From assembly GCA_016210115.1 (NCBI GenBank), contig JACQUW010000168.1, positions 1 to 41,747 of the forward strand: 41,747 nucleotides of DNA, written 5' to 3'. The notes below the pieces were generated by a model, which had not been told where the DNA came from, did no database searches, and was given only the letters and a program-made list of their open reading frames with translations. The stretch comes from Deltaproteobacteria bacterium (GTDB lineage: Bacteria > Desulfobacterota > Binatia > UBA9968). Below are positions 1-7,460 of this stretch, piece after piece; position 1 is the stretch's first letter, and every line of letters begins with the position of its first letter. The position numbers were made by a program, and so were the translations under genes.

Positions 1-15
1 TCAGTATGCGGGAGA

Positions 16-396
16 TTAGATGATCAGGACAGATAGGTAGAGGTGAACGGGTATTTTGTCTGCTTTTGAGTATTGGGAAGCGCCCAGCCAATCGGTTGTT
101 AAGGAGAATTCGTCAGGCGGATTTGGATAAACAAGCTGGCAGACCACAAGCTGGGCAATCTGAACAGGGCCGTTGGCCCGGACCAGGACAGGCTCTCCAC
201 TCGACATCGAGCCGAACTCGCAGAAGAAAATCGGGAGCTTGCATCCCCCTTCTTCCAACGCGGAGCCATGATGTGAGCAGCCCCTCTCTGGAACCGGGGA
301 GGCGATACTTGGGCACGAAACTCCGAGAGCAAAAAAGAGGGTGAGACCCAAGATAACTATGTTTTTCAATGCTCGCTTCACCAGGTTAATAGTCAT
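16..396 (-). CDS. Small exported protein, paralogue of the one at 13219-13602
   Basis: A 126-residue protein with a basic start and a hydrophobic stretch (about residues 8-33, ending near SIASP) that looks like a signal peptide. The mature part has several Cys and His residues (CSHHG, GGCKLP, FFCEFG). It does not match any family I recognise. Its last residues (VHLYLSVLII) closely resemble the end of the 127-residue exported protein at 13219-13602 (LHLFLSVLRI), and the two share length and layout, so they are probably paralogues bracketing the metal-resistance genes. A role in metal binding, or as a CopL-like small protein, is only a guess. An AGGGAA sequence a few bases before the ATG may be the ribosome binding site. 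Confidence 0.55.
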   Translation of the reverse strand: MTINLVKRALKNIVILGLTLFFALGVSCPSIASPVPERGCSHHGSALEEGGCKLPIFFCEFGSMSSGEPVLVRANGPVQIAQLVVCQLVYPNPPDEFSLTTDWLGASQYSKADKIPVHLYLSVLII

Positions 397-471
397 CCTT
401 TATTCCCTAAAAGTCAATCTGGCGCTAGCGACCTTCCGTTTGTAGTTTTAGAAGATTCCATCCATCCAAAT

Positions 472-1116
472 TCAATCCGTGAATTCCGTCTCCTCCTCCA
501 CCCTCCCTCGACTTTCCTCTATCGCCTCCCATCCCTCCTTGACCAAAAAATAGACCATCGCCAAGGCGGCCACAGGATCAGCCCACCACCAGCCGAAAAC
601 TGCATTAGCCAAAAGACCCACAACTAAGGTCAAGGAAAGATAGGAACAGGCGAGTGTTTCCAATGCGTCCGCTCTCAAAGCGCGGCTGTTGATTTCTTGC
701 GCTATTTTTTTCTTATAAAAAGCCAGGAAGGGCATTACAACTAAGGAGACAGTTGCCAGAATAATTCCAATCAGACTTTCATCCGGATATTCCTGGAAAA
801 GCAATTTCTTCCCGGACTCGTAGGTCACATATAAAGCCAACAGGCAAAAAGTGAGTCCGACAAAAAAGATAGCCTTTTTCTCCGCCGCTTCTTCTTCATC
901 TTCGTCGCTGAAGCCATGCTTGCGCAATCTCCATATCAGAACTACCCCGGACGCCACTTCTATATAGCTATCCAAACCGAAACCCACCAGCGCGATAGAA
1001 CCCGCCGCAACTCCTGCCGCAATGGCGATGATTCCCTCCAGAACATTCCAGCCGACCGTGAAATATTCAGCCAGTAATCCTTTTTGGTGTCCAGTCATTT
1101 TTTTCCGGTTCGCCAC
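472..1116 (-). CDS. Cation diffusion facilitator (CDF) family transporter
   Basis: Inner-membrane metal-cation/proton antiporter of the cation efflux family, here about 214 residues, so only the membrane domain and no long cytoplasmic C-terminal domain. Visible are the family's second-helix region (GFGLDSYIEV, with the Asp expected at the transport site), an acidic cytoplasmic loop (DEDEEEAAE) and the later metal-site helix (RADALETLACS, with an Asp-x3-Thr in place of the usual HxxxD order). The open frame extends to 1158, but I prefer a GTG start at 1116: its G is the last base of the upstream gene's TAG stop (TAGTG), and a GGTGGGG sequence precedes it. An ATG at 1098 is the alternative. It is probably co-transcribed with the Met/His-rich exported protein. 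Metal specificity cannot be read from the sequence. Confidence 0.85.
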   Translation of the reverse strand: MANRKKMTGHQKGLLAEYFTVGWNVLEGIIAIAAGVAAGSIALVGFGLDSYIEVASGVVLIWRLRKHGFSDEDEEEAAEKKAIFFVGLTFCLLALYVTYESGKKLLFQEYPDESLIGIILATVSLVVMPFLAFYKKKIAQEINSRALRADALETLACSYLSLTLVVGLLANAVFGWWWADPVAALAMVYFLVKEGWEAIEESRGRVEEETEFTD

Positions 1117-1793
1117 TAAAATTTCCCCACCGGTTTTCCCAGTACCGTGTTCATCCAAATTCCGCCATTATAGCCGTTTACCATAACATCTAAACCGAAG
1201 CCGGTTGAATCTGTGGTGTGGAACTTGTAGTAGCCGGGGTAGTCTTCGGGCGTCGCGAGACTGTAGCTCAGGCTATTGTCGTTCACGAAGTCTTGGGCGA
1301 TGGCAGTCGCCTGCTCGGCGCTGATTTTGAGCTTTTTCCCGAAACTAGGCGTCTTATAGATGCCTTTTCCGTAGCTTGCATTCATCATCATCGAAAGACC
1401 CATCTCAGGCGCTACAGCGCCAGTGAATCTGTCCGCAATGAGATCGAAAGCCCTTGCGCCGTTAAGGTCTGAAAGCTCGGCTTTATAGGCCGTCTCATAT
1501 TCCCAAAGTTCCGAAATTTGGAGACTGCTGCTTGAGGCATCGATAAATGATTGAATAGCCGCTCGCGCATCGCCGGGGTTTTCGAGCGGGGTTAGAATAT
1601 CCAAATATCCGTGGGAGATCGTTTTCCCCATCATTCGTGAAACCATGCCGCCGTATCCTCTCATTCCGTAGCCCGACCCGCCGCCCATATGGGTCCCGGG
1701 GGCACCGCCTCCCATATGACCGCCGCCCATCTGCGCGAATGCATCGCTCGATACCAAGAACATTGCTGCAAAAACGATGATTAACTTCTTCAT
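1116..1793 (-). CDS. Met/His/Gly-rich exported protein, probably metal-binding
   Basis: About 225 residues starting at an ATG with AGGAGAG seven bases upstream; the frame is open to 1820 but that start lacks a site. A clear signal peptide (MKKLIIVFAAMFLVSSDAFA) is followed by a low-complexity Met/His/Gly tract (MGGGHMGGGAPGTHMGGG and on to a MMGK stretch), typical of periplasmic copper or nickel binding segments. The remaining ~150 residues have a mixed alpha/beta character and include SAEQATAIAQDFV, reminiscent of a PepSY-like helix. I do not recognise the family. The stop overlaps the start of the CDF transporter by one base, which suggests that the pair work together in periplasmic metal buffering and export. 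Confidence 0.75.
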   Translation of the reverse strand: MKKLIIVFAAMFLVSSDAFAQMGGGHMGGGAPGTHMGGGSGYGMRGYGGMVSRMMGKTISHGYLDILTPLENPGDARAAIQSFIDASSSSLQISELWEYETAYKAELSDLNGARAFDLIADRFTGAVAPEMGLSMMMNASYGKGIYKTPSFGKKLKISAEQATAIAQDFVNDNSLSYSLATPEDYPGYYKFHTTDSTGFGLDVMVNGYNGGIWMNTVLGKPVGKF

Positions 1794-2094
1794 CTGCGAC
1801 TCTCCTCTCCTGAACAACAATTTCGCCTACAACCGTTCGCAAAAGATATGCCGCCTAAATGCCTTTATTTTGAGTGTAGACCAGGGCCTTAACTGTCAAA
1901 ACCAGGAACGGAGCTGCGGGATAGTCGCAGGAATGATAAAGGTGTTCAAGAATCTGAACCCCGCTTGCCTTGTGTTCTCGCTGCGCTCGTCACAACGGAA
2001 AACAGACATGCAAACGCAGTTTCGGGACGGACCACCGAGGAAGCCCGTAATCGAAAACCGGTGTCTTCACCAACCACCCTGGATGAATACTACG
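1794..2094. other. Intergenic, no gene recognised
   Basis: About 300 bases between the Met/His-rich protein and lgt. Short open frames here have no recognisable product, and no clear hairpin terminator or tRNA is seen. It presumably carries the promoter of the 1793-472 gene pair. Confidence 0.4.
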
Positions 2095-2931
2095 TCAAGA
2101 GCCATTGAGGGGTGAGTCAAGCTTACGAACTTTTCTCGTCCGGGTGTCGGCATGATCGAGCTTTTGACGTCTGTAAAGTAGAAGAAGTCCCGTCAGAATA
2201 AACGGAATGCTCAGTAGTTGCCCCACGTTGAGCGGCATGCCTTGCTCGAAGCGGACCTGTTCCTCCTTTACGAATTCGATGAGAAATCGCGCGGTGAAAC
2301 ACGCCACAAAACCGGCTCCGAGAATGCGTCCGGGGATTTTAACGATCTCGGTTTTCCAGTAGGCGATGTACACGACAGCGAAGACGAATGCATAAGCGAG
2401 AGATTCATAGAGCATCGCCGGATGTCTCGGAATGTCGTCGACCCGGACAAAGATGATGGCCCAGGGCAAGTCCGACGGAACACCGAGAATTTCCGAGTTG
2501 AAAAGATTTCCGATCCGAATCAGGCTGGCCGCCGGCAGCGAAGCGATCACCAGCCTGTCGCTGAGTTCGAGAAAACTCATGTCTCTGTATTTCCTCAAGT
2601 AGAGATAGATCGCGATCAGAACTCCGGTGAAACCACCGTGACTCGCCAGGCCGCCTTGCCAGATCATAAAGATTTCCCAGGGGCGCGCGAGGTAGTAATC
2701 GGGCTGATAAAAGAGGACGTGTCCGAGCCTGGCGCCGATCACGACGCCCAGGAAGATGTACAAGAAGAGGCTCGACAGATTTTCTTCCGGTCGCCTTTCA
2801 TGGCGGTAGATTCGGACCAGGATCAGATAGCCCAGCATGAATCCCAATCCGAACAGGAGGCCATACCATCGCGGCGCGAAAGGGCCGAGCCTGAAAATTG
2901 CAGGATCTACGTTCCAGGTCAAATAATTCAT
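2095..2931 (-). CDS. lgt: Prolipoprotein diacylglyceryl transferase
   Basis: Integral inner-membrane enzyme that moves diacylglycerol from phosphatidylglycerol to the lipobox cysteine of prolipoproteins, the first step of lipoprotein maturation. The 278-residue protein has the family layout of about seven helices. It shows the GGLASHGGF segment (the conserved H-G-G region, about residues 92-100) and the RIGNLFNSEILG signature around residue 140, which includes the essential Arg and Asn/Glu positions of Lgt. The ATG at 2931 has no strong ribosome site. It lies about 110 bases behind the CcdA-like gene in the same direction. Two nearby proteins (the TolC-like and CusF-like ones) carry lipoprotein signals, so a local Lgt makes sense, though this may simply be the organism's only copy. 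Confidence 0.95.
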   Translation of the reverse strand: MNYLTWNVDPAIFRLGPFAPRWYGLLFGLGFMLGYLILVRIYRHERRPEENLSSLFLYIFLGVVIGARLGHVLFYQPDYYLARPWEIFMIWQGGLASHGGFTGVLIAIYLYLRKYRDMSFLELSDRLVIASLPAASLIRIGNLFNSEILGVPSDLPWAIIFVRVDDIPRHPAMLYESLAYAFVFAVVYIAYWKTEIVKIPGRILGAGFVACFTARFLIEFVKEEQVRFEQGMPLNVGQLLSIPFILTGLLLLYRRQKLDHADTRTRKVRKLDSPLNGS

Positions 2932-3044
2932 GACTTATATCGAGGGCGAGTTGTCTCCATAAGTCTTCCTTAGTCTTTACGACAGTTTCTGCTGTTAAGC
3001 CTCCCTGAATGGCGCTCATCACTTCCTATTGTTCAGCCGATCCC

Positions 3045-3794
3045 TTACATCGGCATCCACTGCATTGTGAACCGAGCGAAGCCGTCGTAGAAGAGTAGCA
3101 GGCCAATGCTTACGGCCAGGATAAGAATGCCGCTCGCACGCGCGACGTACCTGGAGGAACGCGCGATATGGAACGCCTTGAGAAGCCCTACAGAGACGGC
3201 GACGGTTGTGAGAACGATGCCACGTCCCACCGAATAGGCCACCATCAGGAGTGCTCCATGCAAAACACTCCCTTGCAATGCGACGAATGCCACGATGGCA
3301 AAAAAGATGGGAATCGTGCAGGGAGTGACGACCAGGCCGAAGGGAAGACCCAAAATGAAAGAGGCCAAGGCGCTGCCCGGCTGTCGCTCCCAATCGAACA
3401 TCGACATGACCGGCATCTTGAGTTTCAAAATCCCGAGCAGCTGCAGACCCATGATCAGACCCACCGCCCCTGGAACCCAACGATCCAGCTGATAGCCGCT
3501 GAAAATATGCAAAGCGGTTTTTCCAATGACTGCGGCCACGGCTCCCACTGCGGCAAGAGTAGCTGCATTTCCCAGAACAAACGGAAGAGCGAGACGAAGT
3601 CCGCCTGTTTTGATTGCGGGCGCGTAGCCGCCCACATATCCACCGAATATGGTGAGCACAGGGACATAGCAGGGGCTTATCGCGCTCGCGATACCACCCA
3701 GAGTAACGAGAACGTAGACCCAGGGAGAAAGCTGCGCAGTGGACCCGAGCGCCTCGTAGAGCTGCTGCATCCAGTGGAAGATGATCTCTATCAC
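3045..3794 (-). CDS. CcdA/DsbD-like membrane thiol transporter
   Basis: A 249-residue polytopic protein of the CcdA/DsbD transmembrane family, which passes electrons from cytoplasmic thioredoxin across the inner membrane through two membrane cysteines. Both are present in the expected setting: AISPCYVP (Cys42, helix 1) and VVTPCTIP (Cys159, helix 4), with six or so hydrophobic helices. Start is GTG at 3794, overlapping the TGA stop of the upstream HMA gene as GTGA, a strong sign of translational coupling. No cytochrome c maturation genes are nearby. The partner is therefore probably the coupled HMA protein, whose metal-binding pair it could keep reduced; direct metal transport is an alternative, since CcdA-like proteins do occur in mercury and copper clusters. 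Confidence 0.88.
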   Translation of the reverse strand: MIEIIFHWMQQLYEALGSTAQLSPWVYVLVTLGGIASAISPCYVPVLTIFGGYVGGYAPAIKTGGLRLALPFVLGNAATLAAVGAVAAVIGKTALHIFSGYQLDRWVPGAVGLIMGLQLLGILKLKMPVMSMFDWERQPGSALASFILGLPFGLVVTPCTIPIFFAIVAFVALQGSVLHGALLMVAYSVGRGIVLTTVAVSVGLLKAFHIARSSRYVARASGILILAVSIGLLLFYDGFARFTMQWMPM

Positions 3795-4189
3795 CTGGCA
3801 ACGTCCTCCGTCCCTCCGACTTGAAAGCCGGCCTCCGCGATCGCCTCTTTCAATTTTTCAATGTTCAGCTTAGCCGGATCGTAAAGGACCGTTGCACTAT
3901 CGCTCTTCAAATCTACATCGTACGCAATGACCCCCGTTACTTGCTTTAATTTTGCCGCAACTGCGGCCCTGCAGAGTACTCAGGTCATGCCGAGATTCTT
4001 AAGAACAACCTTCTTCTGGCCCACCCTTGGAGCCGGCACGGTTCCACTCGCATGACTGGTCGAACTATTTACTTGAGCAGTTGGAGGGGCATCGAGCGAG
4101 AAGTAAGCTACTGCAGCGATCCCAAGCCCAAGAATCAACAATGCCCAGTTTTTGCTCGCGTTCTTCATAAATGGAAAGTAGGGGACCAT
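3791..4189 (-). CDS. Membrane-anchored HMA metallochaperone, candidate selenoprotein (UGA = Sec70)
   Basis: Read with TGA at 3980-3982 as selenocysteine, this is a 132-residue protein. It has a short basic start, one membrane helix (about residues 15-31, WALLILGLGIAAVAYF), a Ser/Thr/Pro linker and a C-terminal heavy-metal-associated (HMA) domain (about 60-128). The motif is GMT-U-VLC instead of GMTCxxC. The rest of the domain is intact beyond the TGA (VAAKL, VTGVIAYDVD, ATVLYDP, LKEAIAEAGF) and ends in a TGA overlapping the CcdA-like start (GTGA). There is no ATG or GTG in frame between the two TGAs, so separate translation of the second half is unlikely. Positive-inside charges place the HMA domain in the periplasm. 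The ATG at 4189 has GGGAGA upstream; ATG 4168 is the alternative. A nonsense mutation or base-calling error of TGC cannot be excluded. Confidence 0.72.
3954..3967 (-). promoter_or_regulatory. Candidate bacterial SECIS hairpin
   Basis: On the minus strand, immediately 3' of the in-frame TGA, lies a perfect five-base-pair GC stem (GCCGC / GCGGC) closed by the tetraloop AGTT. The loop starts 18 bases after the TGA (17-base spacer). As I recall the bSECIS consensus, the loop should have a G in its first two positions and lie 16-37 bases after UGA; this one fits, and its spacing is close to that of E. coli fdhF. The stem is short, and an alternative CTGC/GCAG pairing overlaps it, so folding has to be computed. 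Confidence 0.55.
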
Positions 4190-4218
4190 GCGATTCTCCC
4201 GACGTAACGGAACGTCTC

Positions 4219-6672
4219 TCAGCTCGCACTTACCGGCAATCGAGGTTGCGGGCGTCCCACGCTCATTACGGCGTTGAAGAAGAGCGACGGCTTCCCCCAC
4301 AACGAGTTGAAGAAGATCGCAGTGACGCTTCCCGCCATCGCCGCCATGGCCCATACGGGATAAACGAGTCCGGTTGCGGCGACCGGAATGCCGATGCCAT
4401 TGAAGCAGAACGCCAGCACCACGTTCTGCACCATCTTGCGGTAGCCGCGACGGCTGATCTCGTGCGCGACGAGGATTGATTCGAGGCGGTTTCCCAGGAT
4501 GATGATATCGGCCGACTCGATCGCGATGTCCGTACCGCTACCCATGGCGATGCCGACGTCCGCCTGCATAAGCGCAGGGGCGTCGTTTATACCATCGCCC
4601 ACCATTGCGACTTTTCCCGCTCGCTGGAGCTGACGAATGATGTCTGCTTTCCGGTCAGGCAGGACGCCAGCATACACTGCGTCGATGCCGGCCTCCTGAG
4701 CCATTTGCTTAGCTGCCCGCTCATTGTCGCCAGTGAGAAGAACGGGTTTGATCCCGGCTTTGCGAAGCGCCGCAACCGTCTTCACCGCATCCGCCCGCAA
4801 CCGGTCGCCCAGCGCGATAATGCCTAATGCGTGACCGTTTCTAGCGACCGCGATAACGGTGCGCCCCGCTTCTTCCAATTCGTGAATACCTGCCGCGAGA
4901 GGCACAAGGTCGATACGTTCGTCTTCCAAAAACCTCGGGTTCCCAATCAGCACCTTTGCGCCCTCGATACCGGTGGACACACCACGGCCTGGAACCGCCA
5001 AGAAAGTTTCGACTGCAGGAGGCGTTACCTTGCGTTCGAAGGCGGCGTTCAGGATCGCTTGGGCAAGTGGGTGCTCTGAGGATGTTTCTGCGGCGGCTGC
5101 AAATCCGAGCAGTTCTTCTTCAGTCGATCCCAGGGGCAAGATCTCTTGCACCAATGGCTGCCCCTCGGTCAAAGTCCCCGTTTTGTCCAATACGACATGC
5201 TTCACCAGCCGATAAGCCTGAAACGCTTCACCGGTGCGCATCAGAATGCCGCGCTCCGCCGCTTCGCCTGCACCACGCACGATCGAGAGCGGCGCTGAGA
5301 TGCCGACGGCGCAGGGATAACCCATAACGAGCACGCTTAAACCGGCGAACACCGCGCGCTCAATATCGACATGCCCGCTCGCAATCCAGGATCCCGCCAC
5401 CCAGCCGATCACCGCGAGTATGGCAACCACGAGCACGGTCGGAGTGTAGACCCGCAGCACACGATCAACCAGGTGGAGTAGCCCTGGCTTTAAGGCGCGC
5501 GCGTCTTCCACGTAACGGATCACTTGTTGCAGGAAGCTCTCTTCTCCAATTGTCGTAACCCGTACCAGTAGTGTTCCCATGCGATTGATCGAGCCTCCGA
5601 CAACGTGGCTACCTTCTCTTTTCTCGATTGGTACAGGCTCCCCGGTGATGAAGGACTCGTCGACCGCCGAATGGCCGCTGATTACTTCTCCATCCACAGG
5701 GATGCGCTCGCCAGGTCGAATGCGCACCTGATCTCCGACTCTTACTCGTTCGATCGGAATTTCTTCCTCGCGGTCGGCACGTACCACTCGGGCGGTATCC
5801 GGTTGCATGTCGAGCAGCTTCTTGACCGCCTGTGAGCTTCGCGTCTTGACGATTAAAGAGAGCCACTCCGAAAAGATGTGGTAGGTAGCAACCATCACCG
5901 TGACCGCAAAGAAAGAAGCCGTAGGATAACCCGAGGGGCGCAGGGCGAGACCGATCAGGCCACCAACAATCCCTGCAAAGGCGCCGGTCTCAAGGAGCAC
6001 GTGCTGATTCAAAATCCCGCGCCGCAGCGCCTGGACCGCCATAATGAGAATGTGGTTCCCGATGCCAAAAACCAGGGCAAAGGCCAGGGCTCCGGTGATC
6101 CATGGAATGGCTTCGAGCAACCAACCGTGGGTTTTGGCGAAATATAGGGCCAAGCCGATCATACCCAGACCCGCTGCTCCACCTAACGCGATGCCAAACC
6201 CGCGGGCTTTCAGAACAACAAAAACGAATAAAACCAGGCTTGCGAAGACAACAGTAGATAGCAGTGTCAACCAGAATCCTTCCGGGTGAGCCACCAGCCC
6301 GATCGCCACGAGGCTGCAGGCGAGCGCTGCTAAAAAGCGCCCGCCTTCCCGTACGAGCGATGCCTCTTCTTCTTCGAACGGCCGCAGCTTGCGCGGATCG
6401 GAGATCGTATAACCGATGTCCTGTAGGATCTGAAGCAGTGCTTCAGGATGCGCAACACGCGGATCGTACTCGATCAAAGCCTGCTCGTGGGTGAGGCTCA
6501 CCGCGACCTTGTCGACGCCGGGCTGCTTGCCCAGCGCCTTTTCAATGGTGCCGGTGCAGAGCGAGCAGTGCAGTCCACCGATCCGGGCGCGAATCCTGGC
6601 CCGATCGGGCCGATTTGTAGATTCTTCAGTCCAATAGTCGGAAACCGATTCAGCAGAGCTTACGGTATTCAT
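4219..6672 (-). CDS. Heavy-metal P1B-type ATPase with YPC motif
   Basis: An 817-residue ATP-driven metal exporter of the inner membrane. In order: an N-terminal HMA domain with GLHCSLC (residues 33-39); membrane helices from about 110; the actuator domain with TGE (343-345); the metal-site helix with Tyr-Pro-Cys (452-454) where copper pumps have CPC; the phosphorylation motif DKTGTLT (Asp496); SSEHP (531-535) of the nucleotide domain; and GDGINDAPA (692-700). The last helix pair (FCFN..., [14 protein letters not shown]) differs from the copper-pump YN/MxxSS pattern. The start ATG at 6672 has GAGGTG upstream. It follows the HMA chaperone by 82 bases and precedes the Sec-HMA gene by 29, so all are probably one MerR-controlled unit. 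The family is certain; the transported ion is not. Confidence 0.93.
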   Translation of the reverse strand: MNTVSSAESVSDYWTEESTNRPDRARIRARIGGLHCSLCTGTIEKALGKQPGVDKVAVSLTHEQALIEYDPRVAHPEALLQILQDIGYTISDPRKLRPFEEEEASLVREGGRFLAALACSLVAIGLVAHPEGFWLTLLSTVVFASLVLFVFVVLKARGFGIALGGAAGLGMIGLALYFAKTHGWLLEAIPWITGALAFALVFGIGNHILIMAVQALRRGILNQHVLLETGAFAGIVGGLIGLALRPSGYPTASFFAVTVMVATYHIFSEWLSLIVKTRSSQAVKKLLDMQPDTARVVRADREEEIPIERVRVGDQVRIRPGERIPVDGEVISGHSAVDESFITGEPVPIEKREGSHVVGGSINRMGTLLVRVTTIGEESFLQQVIRYVEDARALKPGLLHLVDRVLRVYTPTVLVVAILAVIGWVAGSWIASGHVDIERAVFAGLSVLVMGYPCAVGISAPLSIVRGAGEAAERGILMRTGEAFQAYRLVKHVVLDKTGTLTEGQPLVQEILPLGSTEEELLGFAAAAETSSEHPLAQAILNAAFERKVTPPAVETFLAVPGRGVSTGIEGAKVLIGNPRFLEDERIDLVPLAAGIHELEEAGRTVIAVARNGHALGIIALGDRLRADAVKTVAALRKAGIKPVLLTGDNERAAKQMAQEAGIDAVYAGVLPDRKADIIRQLQRAGKVAMVGDGINDAPALMQADVGIAMGSGTDIAIESADIIILGNRLESILVAHEISRRGYRKMVQNVVLAFCFNGIGIPVAATGLVYPVWAMAAMAGSVTAIFFNSLWGKPSLFFNAVMSVGRPQPRLPVSAS

Positions 6673-6754
6673 TATGACACCTCATTCCTTGCTTGATGAT
6701 GCCAGGATTTCTGTGTGCAGGTCTGGGACATTTCATCACAAAGCGCAGTCCTCC

Positions 6755-6976
6755 TTAGCCACGATTTCGATTCGCAACTCGGTACCCGCTGTTTTCTATG
6801 GCGGTGACCAGTTGTTCCTCGGTGACGGCATTGGAATCGTAAAGGATCCGAGCTTCTCCCTCTTTGAAGGAGGCGCCCGCCTTTTGAACGCCGGCCTTGC
6901 GCTCTAAAAGAGACTGAATATTTGCAGCGCAGCCGTCGCAATGCATGCCTTCGATCTTGAATGTCGCCGTGTTCAT
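6755..6976 (-). CDS. Cytosolic HMA-domain metallochaperone (CopZ/MerP-like)
   Basis: A 73-residue single-domain protein without signal peptide, with the ferredoxin-like HMA pattern: GMHCDGCAANI (metal-binding Cys-x2-Cys near residues 13-16), KAGVQKAGASF, ILYDS, and a C-terminal AIENSGY. Such proteins bind Cu(I), Hg(II) or Zn(II) and hand them to P1B ATPases. A very strong ribosome site (AGGAGGT) stands seven bases before the ATG. It is the first gene behind the MerR-type promoter and directly precedes the P-type ATPase, its likely acceptor through the pump's own N-terminal HMA domain. Confidence 0.92.
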   Translation of the reverse strand: MNTATFKIEGMHCDGCAANIQSLLERKAGVQKAGASFKEGEARILYDSNAVTEEQLVTAIENSGYRVANRNRG

Positions 6977-6997
6977 CTTGACCTCCTGTCAAATCAC

Positions 6998-7029
6998 ATG
7001 ATAAACGTTAAACTCTAGTTTAAGGTCAA
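6998..7029 (-). promoter_or_regulatory. MerR-family operator/promoter
   Basis: On the minus strand a -35 TTGACC (7029-7024) and a -10 TATCAT (7003-6998) are separated by 20 bases. Within the spacer is a perfect dyad TTAAACT-AG-AGTTTAA (7008-7023). An over-long spacer with a central dyad is the hallmark of promoters that MerR-type regulators activate by DNA distortion. It reads towards the HMA chaperone, P-type ATPase, Sec-HMA protein and CcdA-like genes, and sits between them and the divergent regulator gene. Confidence 0.85.
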
Positions 7030-7045
7030 GTGGAGGGCCAAAAAA

Positions 7046-7438
7046 ATGTTGACAATAGGGAAAGTTGCTCGGCGCGTCGGGATTCGACCGTCAGCGATTC
7101 GATATTACGAGAGGCAGGGCATGCTTCAACCGACAGTGCGCGGAGCGAACGGGTACAGGACTTACAGCGATGATGCGGTCAAGCTGTTGCTGTTTGTAAA
7201 GCGTGCGCAATCTCTCGGTATAACGCTGAAAGAAATTAAGCCGCTTCTCAATCTGGCTTCTCAGGGTCAGCAACCCTGCAGCCATGTGAAGCAGTTAGCA
7301 CGGAACCACCTAAGGGAGATCGACGACAAGATCCGCGAGTTGCAAACGCTTCGGAATGAGCTTCGGGTGCTCTTGCGGCGCAAAGCCGGGCCGCCACGTG
7401 GAAACGAAGTTTGCCCGATTATCGAGCACGGCATATAA
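7046..7438 (+). CDS. MerR-family metal-responsive regulator
   Basis: A 130-residue activator/repressor: an N-terminal winged-helix domain (MLTIGKVARRVGIRPSAIRYYER..., residues 1-40, with GYRTY) and a long dimerisation helix (about 80-110). In MerR and ZntR the metal is held by a Cys just before this helix, one in the loop after it, and one in a C-terminal CP(I/L)I segment. Here the first (Cys78, QPCSHVK) and the last (Cys123, EVCPIIE) are present, but the loop cysteine is replaced by RRKAGPPRGN. Inducer choice or coordination may therefore differ from classical Hg, Zn or Cu sensors. GGAGGG eight bases before the ATG sets the start. It is divergent from its presumed target operon. Confidence 0.93.
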   Translation: MLTIGKVARRVGIRPSAIRYYERQGMLQPTVRGANGYRTYSDDAVKLLLFVKRAQSLGITLKEIKPLLNLASQGQQPCSHVKQLARNHLREIDDKIRELQTLRNELRVLLRRKAGPPRGNEVCPIIEHGI

Positions 7439-7460
7439 GTCTGAAGTCACCGGATGCTAC

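Noticed and set aside
2218..2973. Long plus-strand frame opposite lgt
   Set aside because: It is the antisense shadow of a confidently identified gene, with charged low-complexity composition and no family features.
3980..4354. 124-codon minus frame read as a gene ending at the TGA
   Set aside because: Its first 55 codons overlap the P-type ATPase 3' end and lack a ribosome site; the real start is 4189 and the frame continues through the TGA.
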